From positions 1 to 64,000 of the forward strand of contig BTVX01000012.1 of assembly GCA_045862995.1 (NCBI GenBank): a stretch of 64,000 nt of DNA, read 5' to 3'. The translations under genes were made by a program, and so were the position numbers. Shown here piece by piece: positions 34,157-42,580 of the stretch. The DNA is from UBA2387 sp019454665 (GTDB taxonomy: Bacteria > Armatimonadota > Fimbriimonadia > Fimbriimonadales > Fimbriimonadaceae). The notes beneath the pieces were generated by a model, which worked only from the letters and a program-made list of their open reading frames with translations, searched no databases and was not told the DNA's origin. The number at the start of each line of letters is the position of its first letter. Position 1 is the stretch's first letter.

Positions 34157-35134
34157 ATGCTCGTGTCTCTCTTGATCGCCGGCGCCACGCTCGCGCCACT
34201 CAAGAACTCGGCTTGGCTGGTGTTCTACGATCCCGCCAGCATGGCTTCGTTCGAGAAGTACGGCGCGCAGCTGAGCGAAGTCGGGGTCGAGTGGATCGTG
34301 GCCGGGCCCGACGGGTTGCCCAAGCGCAGGGAGCACGCCACCCCCGCGAACGCCGAGAAGGTGAGGGCCGTTGCCAAGCGGCACGGGGTGACGACCTACG
34401 CCATGACGTCCAACGCGGCGGGCGGCGGGTTCGATGCGTCGCTGGTGGATGCGCTCCTCAAGGACGAGGCGAGTATGCGCGCCCACGCCGAGGCCCTCGC
34501 CCAACTTGCCAAGGACGATGGGTTCGACGGCGTGGATCTCGACTACGAGAGCATGCGGCCCGCCGTGCGCGAGCCCTACGTCAAGTTCGCGGCCATGGTG
34601 CGCGAGGCGTGCGACCGACGGCAACTCAAGCTCGCCATCGCCGTCCACGCGAAGACTTCGGAGCCCGGCAATTGGGATGGGCCGATCAGCCAGGATTGGA
34701 AAGCCCTTGGCGCGTTGGTGGACCGCTTCCGCATCATGACCTACGACTTCCACTGGGCGACCTCGGAAGCCGGGCCGATCGCTCCGTTGGAGTGGTTCGA
34801 CCAGGTGATCGCGTTCGCCAAGACGCAGGTCGCCGCCGAAAAGATCGAGGCGGGCGTGGCTTCCTATGGCTACGATTGGAAGGATAAGTCGGCCAAGAGC
34901 ATCACGTGGCGCGATTGGCAGGAGTTGACGAAGCTGCACACGTGGACCCAGCGCGACGCGGCCAGCCAAGAGAACACGGTGGAGTACGACGGACGCAAGG
35001 TGTTCTTCTCCGATGCCGTGGCCATCCGGGCGAAGTTCGACCTCGCCGCGAAAGCAGGGGTGCGAGGCGTGGCGATGTGGCGCTTGGGTTCGGAAGACCC
35101 TGCCGTTTGGGACTTCTTGGGCAGGAGGCCATGA
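34157..35134 (+). CDS. GH18-family glycoside hydrolase (YaaH/chitinase-like)
   Basis: A 325-residue GH18 protein. The catalytic signature D124-G-V-D127-L-D129-Y-E131 (DxxDxDxE) is intact with Glu131 as acid/base, and FRIMTYDFHWATSEAGPIAP provides the conserved Met-Tyr-Asp strand. The C-terminal VRGVAMWRLGSEDPAVW closes the barrel. The arrangement resembles the spore-lytic/YaaH group, so peptidoglycan or chitin-like GlcNAc polymers are candidate substrates. The N-terminus is hydrophobic but short. Its TGA overlaps the next ATG (ATGA). Confidence 0.87.
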   Translation: MLVSLLIAGATLAPLKNSAWLVFYDPASMASFEKYGAQLSEVGVEWIVAGPDGLPKRREHATPANAEKVRAVAKRHGVTTYAMTSNAAGGGFDASLVDALLKDEASMRAHAEALAQLAKDDGFDGVDLDYESMRPAVREPYVKFAAMVREACDRRQLKLAIAVHAKTSEPGNWDGPISQDWKALGALVDRFRIMTYDFHWATSEAGPIAPLEWFDQVIAFAKTQVAAEKIEAGVASYGYDWKDKSAKSITWRDWQELTKLHTWTQRDAASQENTVEYDGRKVFFSDAVAIRAKFDLAAKAGVRGVAMWRLGSEDPAVWDFLGRRP

Positions 35135-36513
35135 CGATCTTGCCTCGCTCGCCGGTCGTGCTCGCCCTCGGAGAGGCGCTCGCGGGCACGCCGTTTGCGC
35201 GGTCCACGTGGGCGGTCGGGGGTGCGGTGCGCGACGCTTGGCTGGGACGCGAACGCGATGGCGACACGGATGTGGTCACGGAGTCGCCGCTCGAAGACCT
35301 GTTGAACGCCCTGGATGCCAAAGGCTGGCCGACGGTGGCGCGCTATCCACGATTCGGGACCGCTGCCCTGCGGATCGCGGGCGCAACGGTCGAGGTGGTC
35401 CAAGCCCGCGCCGAGAGCTACGCGCCCGATTCGCGCAAGCCCGACGTGCGGCCCGCGACACTGGTCGAGGACTTGCGGCGTCGCGACTTCACGATCAACA
35501 CGCTGACGCAGGACTTGGCGACGGGCGAGGTTCGGGACGTGCTCGGCTCGGCGTTTGGCGACTTGCAGGCCCGCATGTTGCGGACGCCGCTGGACCCGGT
35601 GCGAACGTTCGAGGACGACCCGTTGCGGTTGCTGAGGGCCGTGCGGTTTCGCGCCGAACTCGATTTCGACTACGCCCCTGCTTTGGGAGCAGCGGCCAAG
35701 GCCAGTGCGGATCGGCTGGCCATCGTCTCGGCGGAGCGGATTCGGGACGAGTTGGTGCGCATGCTGGTGTCGCCTCACCCGGCGCGGGCCCTGAGCGACT
35801 TGGTCGAGTTCGGACTCATGCCTTGGATCGTGCCCGAGTTGCTCGATGGGATCGGTTGCGCGCAGGGCGACTATCACCACTTGGATGTGTTTGACCACAC
35901 GCTGGCCGTCGTTCAAGCGGCTCCACCGAACCGTCGCCTTCGGTTGGCCGCGCTGTTCCACGATATCGCCAAGCCCGCATGCCGGTCGGTGGACGCCGAG
36001 GGGCGCATCCGGTTCTTCGGCCACGAAAAGGTCGGCGCGGAGACGACGCGCCGACGGATGCGTGCGCTGCGGTTCTCGGAGGCCGAGGCCGAAGAAGTGG
36101 CCCTGCTTGTCGGCAGCCACATGAGAATCGGCTCGTTCGAACGGTTCACCCCTACGGCGGCGCGGCGCATGCTTCGCGACCTCGGGTCCTCGTGGCAGGC
36201 GTTGCTCGATTTGGCGGCTGCGGATCAGGCCGCGCACCGGCCGGGTGCGCCGCGCGCCGACTTGGAGGCCATCCGGGACGCCTTGGTCGAGGCGGAGCGC
36301 AGGACGCCGCCTGCCGTTCTGGTGAGCCCTCTGGATGGCCAGGACGTGCAGATGGCGCTCGGGCTCGCGCCGGGCCCCTTGGTCGGGCGGGCGAAGCGCT
36401 TTTTGGCAGAAGCGGTCGTCGAAGGGCGGCTCGCCCCTGGGGACAAGGCGGGGGCACTCGCCCTGCTGGCTCAAGAGTTCAGGTCTGCAAGGCAAAACAA
36501 GCCCACTTCCTGA
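35131..36513 (+). CDS. CCA-adding-enzyme/poly(A)-polymerase-family tRNA nucleotidyltransferase with HD domain
   Basis: A 460-residue class II nucleotidyltransferase. The head domain has VGGAVRDAWLGRE followed by DTDVV (metal Asp pair), then RRDFTINTL and DPLRLLRAVRF of the neck. The middle includes an HD domain (FDHTLAVVQ, LAALFHDIAKP, GHEKVGAETTRRRM). It would add or repair the 3' CCA of tRNA; HD domains in such enzymes give phosphohydrolase activity. AGGAGG at 35123-35128 precedes the ATG. Confidence 0.9.
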   Translation: MTILPRSPVVLALGEALAGTPFARSTWAVGGAVRDAWLGRERDGDTDVVTESPLEDLLNALDAKGWPTVARYPRFGTAALRIAGATVEVVQARAESYAPDSRKPDVRPATLVEDLRRRDFTINTLTQDLATGEVRDVLGSAFGDLQARMLRTPLDPVRTFEDDPLRLLRAVRFRAELDFDYAPALGAAAKASADRLAIVSAERIRDELVRMLVSPHPARALSDLVEFGLMPWIVPELLDGIGCAQGDYHHLDVFDHTLAVVQAAPPNRRLRLAALFHDIAKPACRSVDAEGRIRFFGHEKVGAETTRRRMRALRFSEAEAEEVALLVGSHMRIGSFERFTPTAARRMLRDLGSSWQALLDLAAADQAAHRPGAPRADLEAIRDALVEAERRTPPAVLVSPLDGQDVQMALGLAPGPLVGRAKRFLAEAVVEGRLAPGDKAGALALLAQEFRSARQNKPTS

Positions 36514-36624
36514 AGCCTGGCGGGTCGAAATCGGGTACTTTTGCAGGTGCGTGATGGGGTGTCCGGACGAGTCGCTTCCCACGCCCATTCCCAGGACGTG
36601 CAGTTTTGGCTCGGATGGGCCAAT

Positions 36625-36691
36625 AATCCGGTTGCGAGGACCGGGAGCAGTTGCGGATGCTCCCGGTGTGTGGCCGCAACCGTCACGGATT
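36625..36691 (+). ncRNA. Nested-hairpin leader RNA upstream of polysaccharide operon
   Basis: Three nested helices are visible: AATC/GATT (36625-36628 with 36688-36691), CGGTTGCG/CGCAACCG (36629-36636 with 36675-36682) and ACCGGGAGCA/TGCTCCCGGT (36640-36649 with 36658-36667), the last closing an 8-nt loop GTTGCGGA. The inner bulges are AGG and GTGTGGC. The element ends about 50 bp before the ATG of the next gene and no T run follows, so it looks like a cis-regulatory RNA rather than a terminator. It does not match the c-di-GMP (GEMM), TPP, SAM or cobalamin consensus that I know. Confidence 0.5.
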
Positions 36692-36742
36692 CTCGCCAAA
36701 AACAGGTCTGGATGGAACTGCTGAACTCCGAGGAAGGGACAT

Positions 36743-37633
36743 ATGGGCGGAACGCACTCGCGTGAAGAGTTCGAGAGTGAACGGAGCCGGTTAGGCTCGG
36801 GCACGACGGGCTCGGAGCGGTTTGGCGCCGGTCTGGCCACGACGTCGCCGTTGGCGGCGGCGATGCCGCACCGCGCCTATCGGCGCGTCGAACCCGAGAA
36901 CAAGATCGTCCTGGCGCTGACCGTTCTGGTCATCGGCGTCATCCACTACTACATCTTCATCAACTTCCACCCGATCATGCTCGCGATGTCGGAGTGGTCC
37001 AAGTTGGTGCTGTCCTGGCTCAACATCGGCGCGGTCGGCCAGTCCTACGGATACGACAACTACATGTGGGTCCGGCTCTATCCGCTGGTCTACGACATCC
37101 ACGAGCCGGACACGCTGGGTTATCTGATCTGGACGATCGGGGGCGTCCTGCTCATCGTGGTGTTCGCCTTGCTCAGGATGATCGCGGCGCCGGTTCGGCT
37201 CACGATCCTCACCATTCTGCTCCTGCTGACGTTTGGCTCGCTGTACATGCTGATCGTCAGTTTGGCCGGCGGCGGTTTGGGCTTCGACGGTTTCGAGATT
37301 TCCAAGCTGTACGTTCGCGCGGTGTTGCTGACCTGGGCGTTCATGCCGATCGGCTTCGCGATCCTCAGTCTGCTGATCCCGTTCAACCCGATCGAGCGCA
37401 TCGTGCTCGTGTTCCTGCCGATCATCTACGACTTCCCGTTCTCGGTGGTCCGCTACGCGGTGATGGTCTGGATTACGAATTGGCTGGGCGGCGTGCCGGC
37501 CGCCCCGTTCTTTCTGTTGTTCGGCTCGGCGATCACGTTCCTGTTCTATGTCTGTCTGTTCTCGCTCATGATGAACCGCGTGGCCAAGCGCGTTGGCGGC
37601 GGACCGAATCGGGAGGCGCGCTGGCGATGGTGA
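36743..37633 (+). CDS. Polytopic membrane protein of the polysaccharide locus
   Basis: A 296-residue protein with a 50-residue polar N-terminus and six or so transmembrane helices (about 55-75, 118-142, 148-172, 188-218, 222-245, 255-283). No catalytic motif recognised. The stop overlaps the GT2 gene by 7 bp, so it is probably a partner of that enzyme, for example an accessory subunit. GGAAGGG precedes the ATG. The leader carries the nested-hairpin RNA. Confidence 0.7.
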   Translation: MGGTHSREEFESERSRLGSGTTGSERFGAGLATTSPLAAAMPHRAYRRVEPENKIVLALTVLVIGVIHYYIFINFHPIMLAMSEWSKLVLSWLNIGAVGQSYGYDNYMWVRLYPLVYDIHEPDTLGYLIWTIGGVLLIVVFALLRMIAAPVRLTILTILLLLTFGSLYMLIVSLAGGGLGFDGFEISKLYVRAVLLTWAFMPIGFAILSLLIPFNPIERIVLVFLPIIYDFPFSVVRYAVMVWITNWLGGVPAAPFFLLFGSAITFLFYVCLFSLMMNRVAKRVGGGPNREARWRW

Positions 37634-38883
37634 GTTTCTGGCTGCTCTGGCTCTTGCAGGTGTACATCTACGTCGTGGCCGTCATCATGCTGCTGTACAT
37701 GGTGCGGCACATGGTGTTCACCTCGACCCGTCTGCACCGCAAGCAGCGCCGGTTCTACCACGAGATCCTCGACTCCGAGTTGCCTCCGGTCACGGTGCTG
37801 GTACCCATGCACAACGAGGAGGCGGTCGCGCACGACATCCTGCGCGCGCTCATCAACTCGGACTACCCGAAGGACCTGCTCGAAGTCATCCCGGTGGACG
37901 ACCACTCGGACGACGGCACCGAGCAGATTCTGCGCGAGTACGCCGACCAGTATTCGTACATCCGCCCGCTCTATCGGCGCTCGGGCCCTCGCGGCAAGCC
38001 TTCGGGCCTGAACGATGCGCTGGAGTACGCCTCGCACGAGGTGGTCATCGTCTTCGACGCCGACTACACCCCTCCGGCGGACATGATCAAGCAGCTCGCT
38101 ATGGCCTTCGTGGACCCCGAGGTCGGCGCGGTCATGGGGCGCGTGGTGCCTGAAAACACCAAGCGCGGCCTTCTCACGCGGCTGCTCGACTTGGAGCGCG
38201 CCGGCGGCTACCAAGTGGACCAGCAGGCCCGCTACACGCGAAACCTCATCCCGCAATACGGCGGCACGGTGGGCGCGTTCCGGCGGTCGGTCGTGCTTTC
38301 CATGGGTGGCTTCAACCCGCGCATCCTCGCCGAAGACACCGACTTGACGTTCGCCCTGTTCACCCGAGGTTGGCAGGTCGCCTACGCGAACCGCTCCGAG
38401 TGCTACGAGGAGTCGCCCGAGAGTTGGGACGTTCGGTTCCGGCAGGTCCGCCGTTGGGCGCGGGGCCATACGCAGGCCGCCTTCCGACACTTCCTTCGCA
38501 CGCTGTCCACGCGCTATCTTCGCTTCTGGCAGAAGGTGGATGGCGCGATGCTGCTGGGCGTGTACGCGATTCCGACGCTGCTGGCCACGGCGATTCTCGC
38601 CCACTTGGTCCTCTTCCTCAGCGGTCGAGTCGCGCCGTTCACGCTGCTCATCGCGGCTCTCTTCTGCATGGCCAATGCGTACGGCAACTTCGCGCCGTTC
38701 TTCGAGGTCGGCTCGGCCACCATGCTCGACGGAGGCCGACGGCGCACGTGGTTGCTGCCGTACATGGCCTACGTCTTCATCTTCAACGTTTGGGCCGTCG
38801 TGTCCGGGCTGAAAGACGCCCTGCTCGACGTCATCCGCGAAGGCACGCCCCAGTGGGAAAAGACGGAGCGTTACCGCCAATGA
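37627..38883 (+). CDS. Processive GT2 glycosyltransferase (cellulose/PNAG-synthase-like)
   Basis: A 418-residue inner-membrane polysaccharide synthase. One transmembrane helix (about 6-28) precedes the GT-A domain: VTVLVPMHNEEAV, VDDHSDDGT (90-98), DADYTPP with Asp144 and Asp146, AEDTDLTF (catalytic Asp in 235-240) and Q273-VRRW277, the QxxRW motif of processive synthases. Two or three helices follow. It resembles PgaC/IcaA and YaiP-type enzymes; sugar unknown. No PilZ domain is attached. Confidence 0.9.
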   Translation: MVSFWLLWLLQVYIYVVAVIMLLYMVRHMVFTSTRLHRKQRRFYHEILDSELPPVTVLVPMHNEEAVAHDILRALINSDYPKDLLEVIPVDDHSDDGTEQILREYADQYSYIRPLYRRSGPRGKPSGLNDALEYASHEVVIVFDADYTPPADMIKQLAMAFVDPEVGAVMGRVVPENTKRGLLTRLLDLERAGGYQVDQQARYTRNLIPQYGGTVGAFRRSVVLSMGGFNPRILAEDTDLTFALFTRGWQVAYANRSECYEESPESWDVRFRQVRRWARGHTQAAFRHFLRTLSTRYLRFWQKVDGAMLLGVYAIPTLLATAILAHLVLFLSGRVAPFTLLIAALFCMANAYGNFAPFFEVGSATMLDGGRRRTWLLPYMAYVFIFNVWAVVSGLKDALLDVIREGTPQWEKTERYRQ

Positions 38884-39908
38884 TGACTTGGGAAACCGCC
38901 TTGCTGTTGGTCGCGTTCTTCGGCCTGATGCTGTTCCCGTTCCTGCCGGGACTCATCGAACTGCTGAACCCGAACGACGACGAACCGCTCGCCATCGACA
39001 TGGAGTACATCCGCGAGGCGCGGTACTTCGGCATCACGTTCCGAAGGCGCATTGACGAGCAGATGTCGAAGCAGGCGATGGGCGCCGGGGCCATGGGCAG
39101 CGGTCGCATCCAGCCCCTTGTGACGATCGGACGCGGGACGCAGACGTCCGGCCTGATCGCCGCGCTCGACCACATCGAGATCGGCGAGAACTGCAACTTC
39201 GGCGAAGCCTACTGCTATGGCGACGTGCAGATCGGGGCGGACTCCACGTTTGAATCCGCCGCATCCGATGGCCGCATGGTCATCGAGGACAACTGCACCG
39301 TTCACCGATGGGTGGACTCGGAGCAGGATATGGCCATCGGCACGGGATGCGTGCTCGGCGTCTCGGCCAGTTCGGCGCAATCGCTGATCGTCGGCGACAG
39401 ATGCGAGTTCCAGCGTCTGTGGGGTCTGCCCGTCCGGACGTCTGAAGAGCCGATCTCGCGGTACGTTCCCGACCTGCCCGAAGAGCGGGAAGAGATCATC
39501 GGCAAGGACACGGGTATCGAAATCGAAGACACCGCGCGGTGGTCTTCGGGCGACCTGACCGTTCCCGCCGGTTCGACCGTCGGGCGCGACATCGTGGCCT
39601 ACGGCGACGTCCGTATCGGCGCCAACGCCATCGTTCTAGGCACGGTCAAGGGTCGCGGCCGCGTCACGCTCGACGAAGGCGTCATCGTGACGGGCAACGT
39701 CATCGGCCAACGCGGCATCAACTGCATCGGCAACGCCTCGGTGTTTGGCAACATGTTCTCCGAACGCGACATCGAGTTGGGTCCGGGCACCGTCGTGGGA
39801 CGCACCGAAGCGTTCAAGACGATTTACTCTCAAACCCGCGTGCTGCTGGCGCGCGGCGTCGAAGTCTACGGATGGATCGTGGCCGAAGAAGGTGGTACCG
39901 TCGGCTAA
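38880..39908 (+). CDS. Membrane-anchored beta-helix protein, bactofilin/acyltransferase-like repeats
   Basis: A 342-residue protein. One N-terminal transmembrane helix (about 5-28) is followed by a long run of short beta repeats such as IEIGENCNFGEAYCYGDVQIG, TVPAGSTVGRDIVAYGDVRIG and VIVTGNVIGQRGINCIGNASVFG, the pattern of a right- or left-handed beta-helix (bactofilin-like, 'polymer-forming cytoskeletal'). No hexapeptide acyltransferase catalytic His is obvious. It starts at ATG 38880 overlapping the GT2 stop (ATGA); a second ATG follows at once. It may scaffold the synthase. Confidence 0.72.
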   Translation: MMTWETALLLVAFFGLMLFPFLPGLIELLNPNDDEPLAIDMEYIREARYFGITFRRRIDEQMSKQAMGAGAMGSGRIQPLVTIGRGTQTSGLIAALDHIEIGENCNFGEAYCYGDVQIGADSTFESAASDGRMVIEDNCTVHRWVDSEQDMAIGTGCVLGVSASSAQSLIVGDRCEFQRLWGLPVRTSEEPISRYVPDLPEEREEIIGKDTGIEIEDTARWSSGDLTVPAGSTVGRDIVAYGDVRIGANAIVLGTVKGRGRVTLDEGVIVTGNVIGQRGINCIGNASVFGNMFSERDIELGPGTVVGRTEAFKTIYSQTRVLLARGVEVYGWIVAEEGGTVG

Positions 39909-39924
39909 CCTTGGAGCAATGACT

Positions 39925-40716
39925 ATGCGCATCGTCAACCGAATCGCAACCTCGGCGGCACTGGCCGCCACGTGCACGGCGTTCGCCCAGTTCGACCGCG
40001 AGGGTCAACAGGCCACCGGTTACATCGAGATCGGCGGCGGCGCTGCCACGGTGACCAACGGCCAGGGCAACTGGTCCGGCGCGTACCTTCGCGGCTCGTA
40101 CGGCTACCCGAACCAGGACATCCTGAACTACGAAGTGCGGGCGGCCAGGCGGTTCGGCGAGGACGGCGTGTACTTCGGCGTCCTGTACTCGCACTTCTTC
40201 CAGCCCGACCTCTATGCCTCGTTCGGCGTGGCGTCGTCCACCAAGGGCTTCTTCTTCCCGGGCGTTCGGGTGGATGCGTCCATCTCCAAGATCTGGGGCG
40301 AGAAGAAGGACTTCGTGACCACGCTCGGCACGACCTACTACCGCGCGCGGGACACTTACCACGATTGGGCCGGGTTCCTCGACCTGACGTACTACGCGGG
40401 CCCCGTCATCTTCCAAGCCGGCACGCGATACAACGTGTCGTCGCCGGGCTCGGTCAAGAGCTGGAGCGGCTATGGTGCGGTCACGTACAGCAAGCCGAAG
40501 GACATGATGCTGACGCTTCGCTACGGCGGAGGCCGCGAGGCCTATCTGCCTCTCGGCGGCACGCTGACCAACGTGGACTTCTCGAGCAACACGTATTCCG
40601 TGAACCTGCGCAAGTGGATCAACCAGGAGTGGGGCTTCAACGCCAACTACGAGTGGTACGACAACCCCAGCTACAAGCGCAACGGCTTCGAAATCGGCAT
40701 CTTCCGCGACTTCTAA
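39925..40716 (+). CDS. YaiO-like outer-membrane beta-barrel protein
   Basis: A 263-residue exported protein with signal peptide (cleavage after FAQ). The mature part alternates short amphipathic strands rich in Tyr, Trp and Phe (SGAYLRGSYGYPN, VYFGVLYSHFFQ, DWAGFLDLTYYAGP, TLRYGGGREAYLPLGG, WGFNANYEWYDNPSYKRNGFEIGIFRDF) and ends in Phe, typical of an outer-membrane barrel. YaiO lies beside the GT2 YaiP in E. coli, and the same pairing occurs here, so polysaccharide export is plausible. ATG 39925 is preferred over 39919 because GGAG lies 8 bp upstream. Confidence 0.75.
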   Translation: MRIVNRIATSAALAATCTAFAQFDREGQQATGYIEIGGGAATVTNGQGNWSGAYLRGSYGYPNQDILNYEVRAARRFGEDGVYFGVLYSHFFQPDLYASFGVASSTKGFFFPGVRVDASISKIWGEKKDFVTTLGTTYYRARDTYHDWAGFLDLTYYAGPVIFQAGTRYNVSSPGSVKSWSGYGAVTYSKPKDMMLTLRYGGGREAYLPLGGTLTNVDFSSNTYSVNLRKWINQEWGFNANYEWYDNPSYKRNGFEIGIFRDF

Positions 40717-41215
40717 AGGTTCGGCGTCTGGCGGTCGGTCTCCGCGATCAAGTAGATCAAGAAGGCCGACTGCAGGATGTCCAGGATCTGCACGACGATC
40801 CCCACCAGGGCCAACGGTCCGACGAGCGGGGACGTGATGACGCTGAGGCCCAGGCACGTCACGCCAAGATGATGTTGATGCCGCAAACGAAGTTGACGAT
40901 GCCGCGCACGAACTCGACCCGCGCCAGCATTCCGACGCCGAACAGCGCCCCAAACACGCCGATGATCACCAAGGCAAAGCTCTGTTCGCCCAGCACACCT
41001 GATCCGACGAGCACGCGGTAAATGCCGTTGAGCACCCAGTAAACGGCGATCAGGTTGTAGACAACGTTCACCCAGGGCTGAGGCTCGTAGTACTTGATTC
41101 TTGCCTTGGGGTCATCCGGCTTGGGTCGGGCGACATGGCTCAGATCGGTCTGGCAGAACTGACAAACCGGCGTCCAGTCGGGCAACTTGGCTCCACACTT
41201 CGTACACTGAATCAT
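40713..41215 (-). pseudogene. Zinc-ribbon membrane protein, single-base frameshift near 40860
   Basis: The open part (41215-40859) encodes 118 residues: zinc ribbon (C4-x2-C7, C18-x2-C21), a linker and two transmembrane helices, ending GINIILA-stop. One extra base after the Leu codon would continue in the next frame as GVTCLGLSVITSPLVG and a further hydrophobic helix, ending QTPNL at a stop in 40713-40715. The restored gene would overlap the convergent YaiO-like stop by 4 bp, as other convergent pairs here do. An indel error or recent mutation is likely. Function unknown. Confidence 0.65.
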
Positions 41216-41321
41216 CTCTTCTCAGCTCCTTAGGGTAGTACGCAACCCTGCTCGTCCGGGTTGAGTCGTCGCTCGAAAACGCGAACAAGCCCCCGCCCAA
41301 GCGTCGTCTAACAAGACGACC

Positions 41322-42524
41322 ATGCGACTCCCCGTGGCCGTACCCCTTGTCGTCTTCGCTCTCGTCGCCTCCGTGTCCGCTCAGAGCACGCGTTCCACCT
41401 CGCGAGCCTACGCGCTCGTGGGCTCGCTGTTTACCCAGAACTCGCAGGATTCCGGCTACGTGGCCGCCCCCACGACGGCAACGTCGGAAGCGCTCGAGTT
41501 CCGCTCGTCCGGAGGGCAGGCGTTCGCCCGAGCAGAGTTCATGAGCGGGTTCGGCACCTTGCGGGCGCGCCACACGGCCGACCTGGACAATCAGGGCAAC
41601 CACACCCGCGGCCTCGCCTACGGTCCCGACGACTTCGCCGGTGAAGGGCACATCTTTGGTGGAGAGTTCTCGGACGTGATCACGATCGGCGGTGGCGGGA
41701 CGTTCCGTTTCTACTACTCGCTTTCGGGGTCCGTGGCGCACACGGGGCCGGGTGCTCCGCTTTGGCGCGCCAAGCTGTACGCCGGGGCGTTTGGGACCGG
41801 CGTCACCCTCTTGCGCGCGCCAGGGTTCTTCTTGCGGTTCGAGGGCACGGGCCCATCGAGCTTCTTCGCCGAGGACTACTACGAGTTCTTGGCGACGCCC
41901 GGTGCCGAGTTGAACATCGCCGGAGCACTCGGGGCCCTGATGGATGTCATCCGCGAAGCCGGCGAGCCCGGCGTCAGCCACTCGGTGCTCGACGCCACCA
42001 ACACGGGCAAGTTCCGATTGGTGCCGTTGAGCCCGGACATGTCCTTCTCCGCCGCCAGCGGGACGGCCTACACCTCGGTTCGCGTTTCTGGGAACGTCAC
42101 GCTGGAGGGCCTGGCCACCTCGGCGCTTGGCATGCCGGTGACGGTTCAGGTGCGTGAGGTGGGGTCGCTCACACCGCTTGGGACGCACAACGTCGTCCTC
42201 GGCGAAGGGGGCACATTCTCGTTCGAGACGGCTCGCACGGGTTCCCACGACGTGACGATCCAAGGCCCTTCGTGGCTGCGCGCCAAGACCACCCTGAACC
42301 TGCTGGGTGACATCGAAGGTCTTGCGTTCAGCTTGTTCAACGGGGACGTGAACGGCGACAACTCGGTGAACCTGGCGGACTTTCTGGTCCTGCGCGGGGC
42401 GTTCGGAAGCACCGTGGGCAGTCCCGGCTACGTGCCCGGCGCGGACCTTAATCGCGACGGCACGGTGAACGTTCAGGACTTCCTGATCCTGCGATCCAAC
42501 TTCGGTCGGTCGGGCGTGGCGTAG
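41322..42524 (+). CDS. Secreted protein with dockerin-like C-terminus
   Basis: A 400-residue protein with a signal peptide (cleavage near VSA-QS). The main body (about 25-280) is beta-rich and unrecognised. Residues ~285-345 resemble a small beta-sandwich (GTFSFETARTGSHDVTIQGP). The end holds two EF-hand-like loops of the dockerin type, NGDVNGDNSVNLADFLVL and DLNRDGTVNVQDFLIL, then NFGRSGVA. The same terminal module is found in the RCC1 protein. It is probably a surface or secreted protein with calcium binding at the tail. Confidence 0.8.
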   Translation: MRLPVAVPLVVFALVASVSAQSTRSTSRAYALVGSLFTQNSQDSGYVAAPTTATSEALEFRSSGGQAFARAEFMSGFGTLRARHTADLDNQGNHTRGLAYGPDDFAGEGHIFGGEFSDVITIGGGGTFRFYYSLSGSVAHTGPGAPLWRAKLYAGAFGTGVTLLRAPGFFLRFEGTGPSSFFAEDYYEFLATPGAELNIAGALGALMDVIREAGEPGVSHSVLDATNTGKFRLVPLSPDMSFSAASGTAYTSVRVSGNVTLEGLATSALGMPVTVQVREVGSLTPLGTHNVVLGEGGTFSFETARTGSHDVTIQGPSWLRAKTTLNLLGDIEGLAFSLFNGDVNGDNSVNLADFLVLRGAFGSTVGSPGYVPGADLNRDGTVNVQDFLILRSNFGRSGVA

Positions 42525-42568
42525 CAGATCGAGGTCTCCTATTGCGATCATCGACCGGCATTGTCGTT

Positions 42569-42574
42569 TACAAT
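42569..42574 (+). promoter_or_regulatory. -10 box TACAAT abutting a start codon
   Basis: TACAAT ends 6 bp before the ATG at 42581 and no ribosome binding site is present, another leaderless arrangement. Confidence 0.4.
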
Positions 42575-42580
42575 GCAAGT

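Noticed and set aside
36514..36742. c-di-GMP (GEMM) riboswitch
   Set aside because: The conserved GGCAAAC/GCAAAG-type segments are absent, although nested helices are present; kept as unclassified leader RNA.
40713..40860. Independent small gene starting with GTG overlapping the zinc-ribbon TGA
   Set aside because: A GTGA overlap exists, but the 49-residue product is only one hydrophobic helix that naturally continues the zinc-ribbon protein; a frameshift is more likely.
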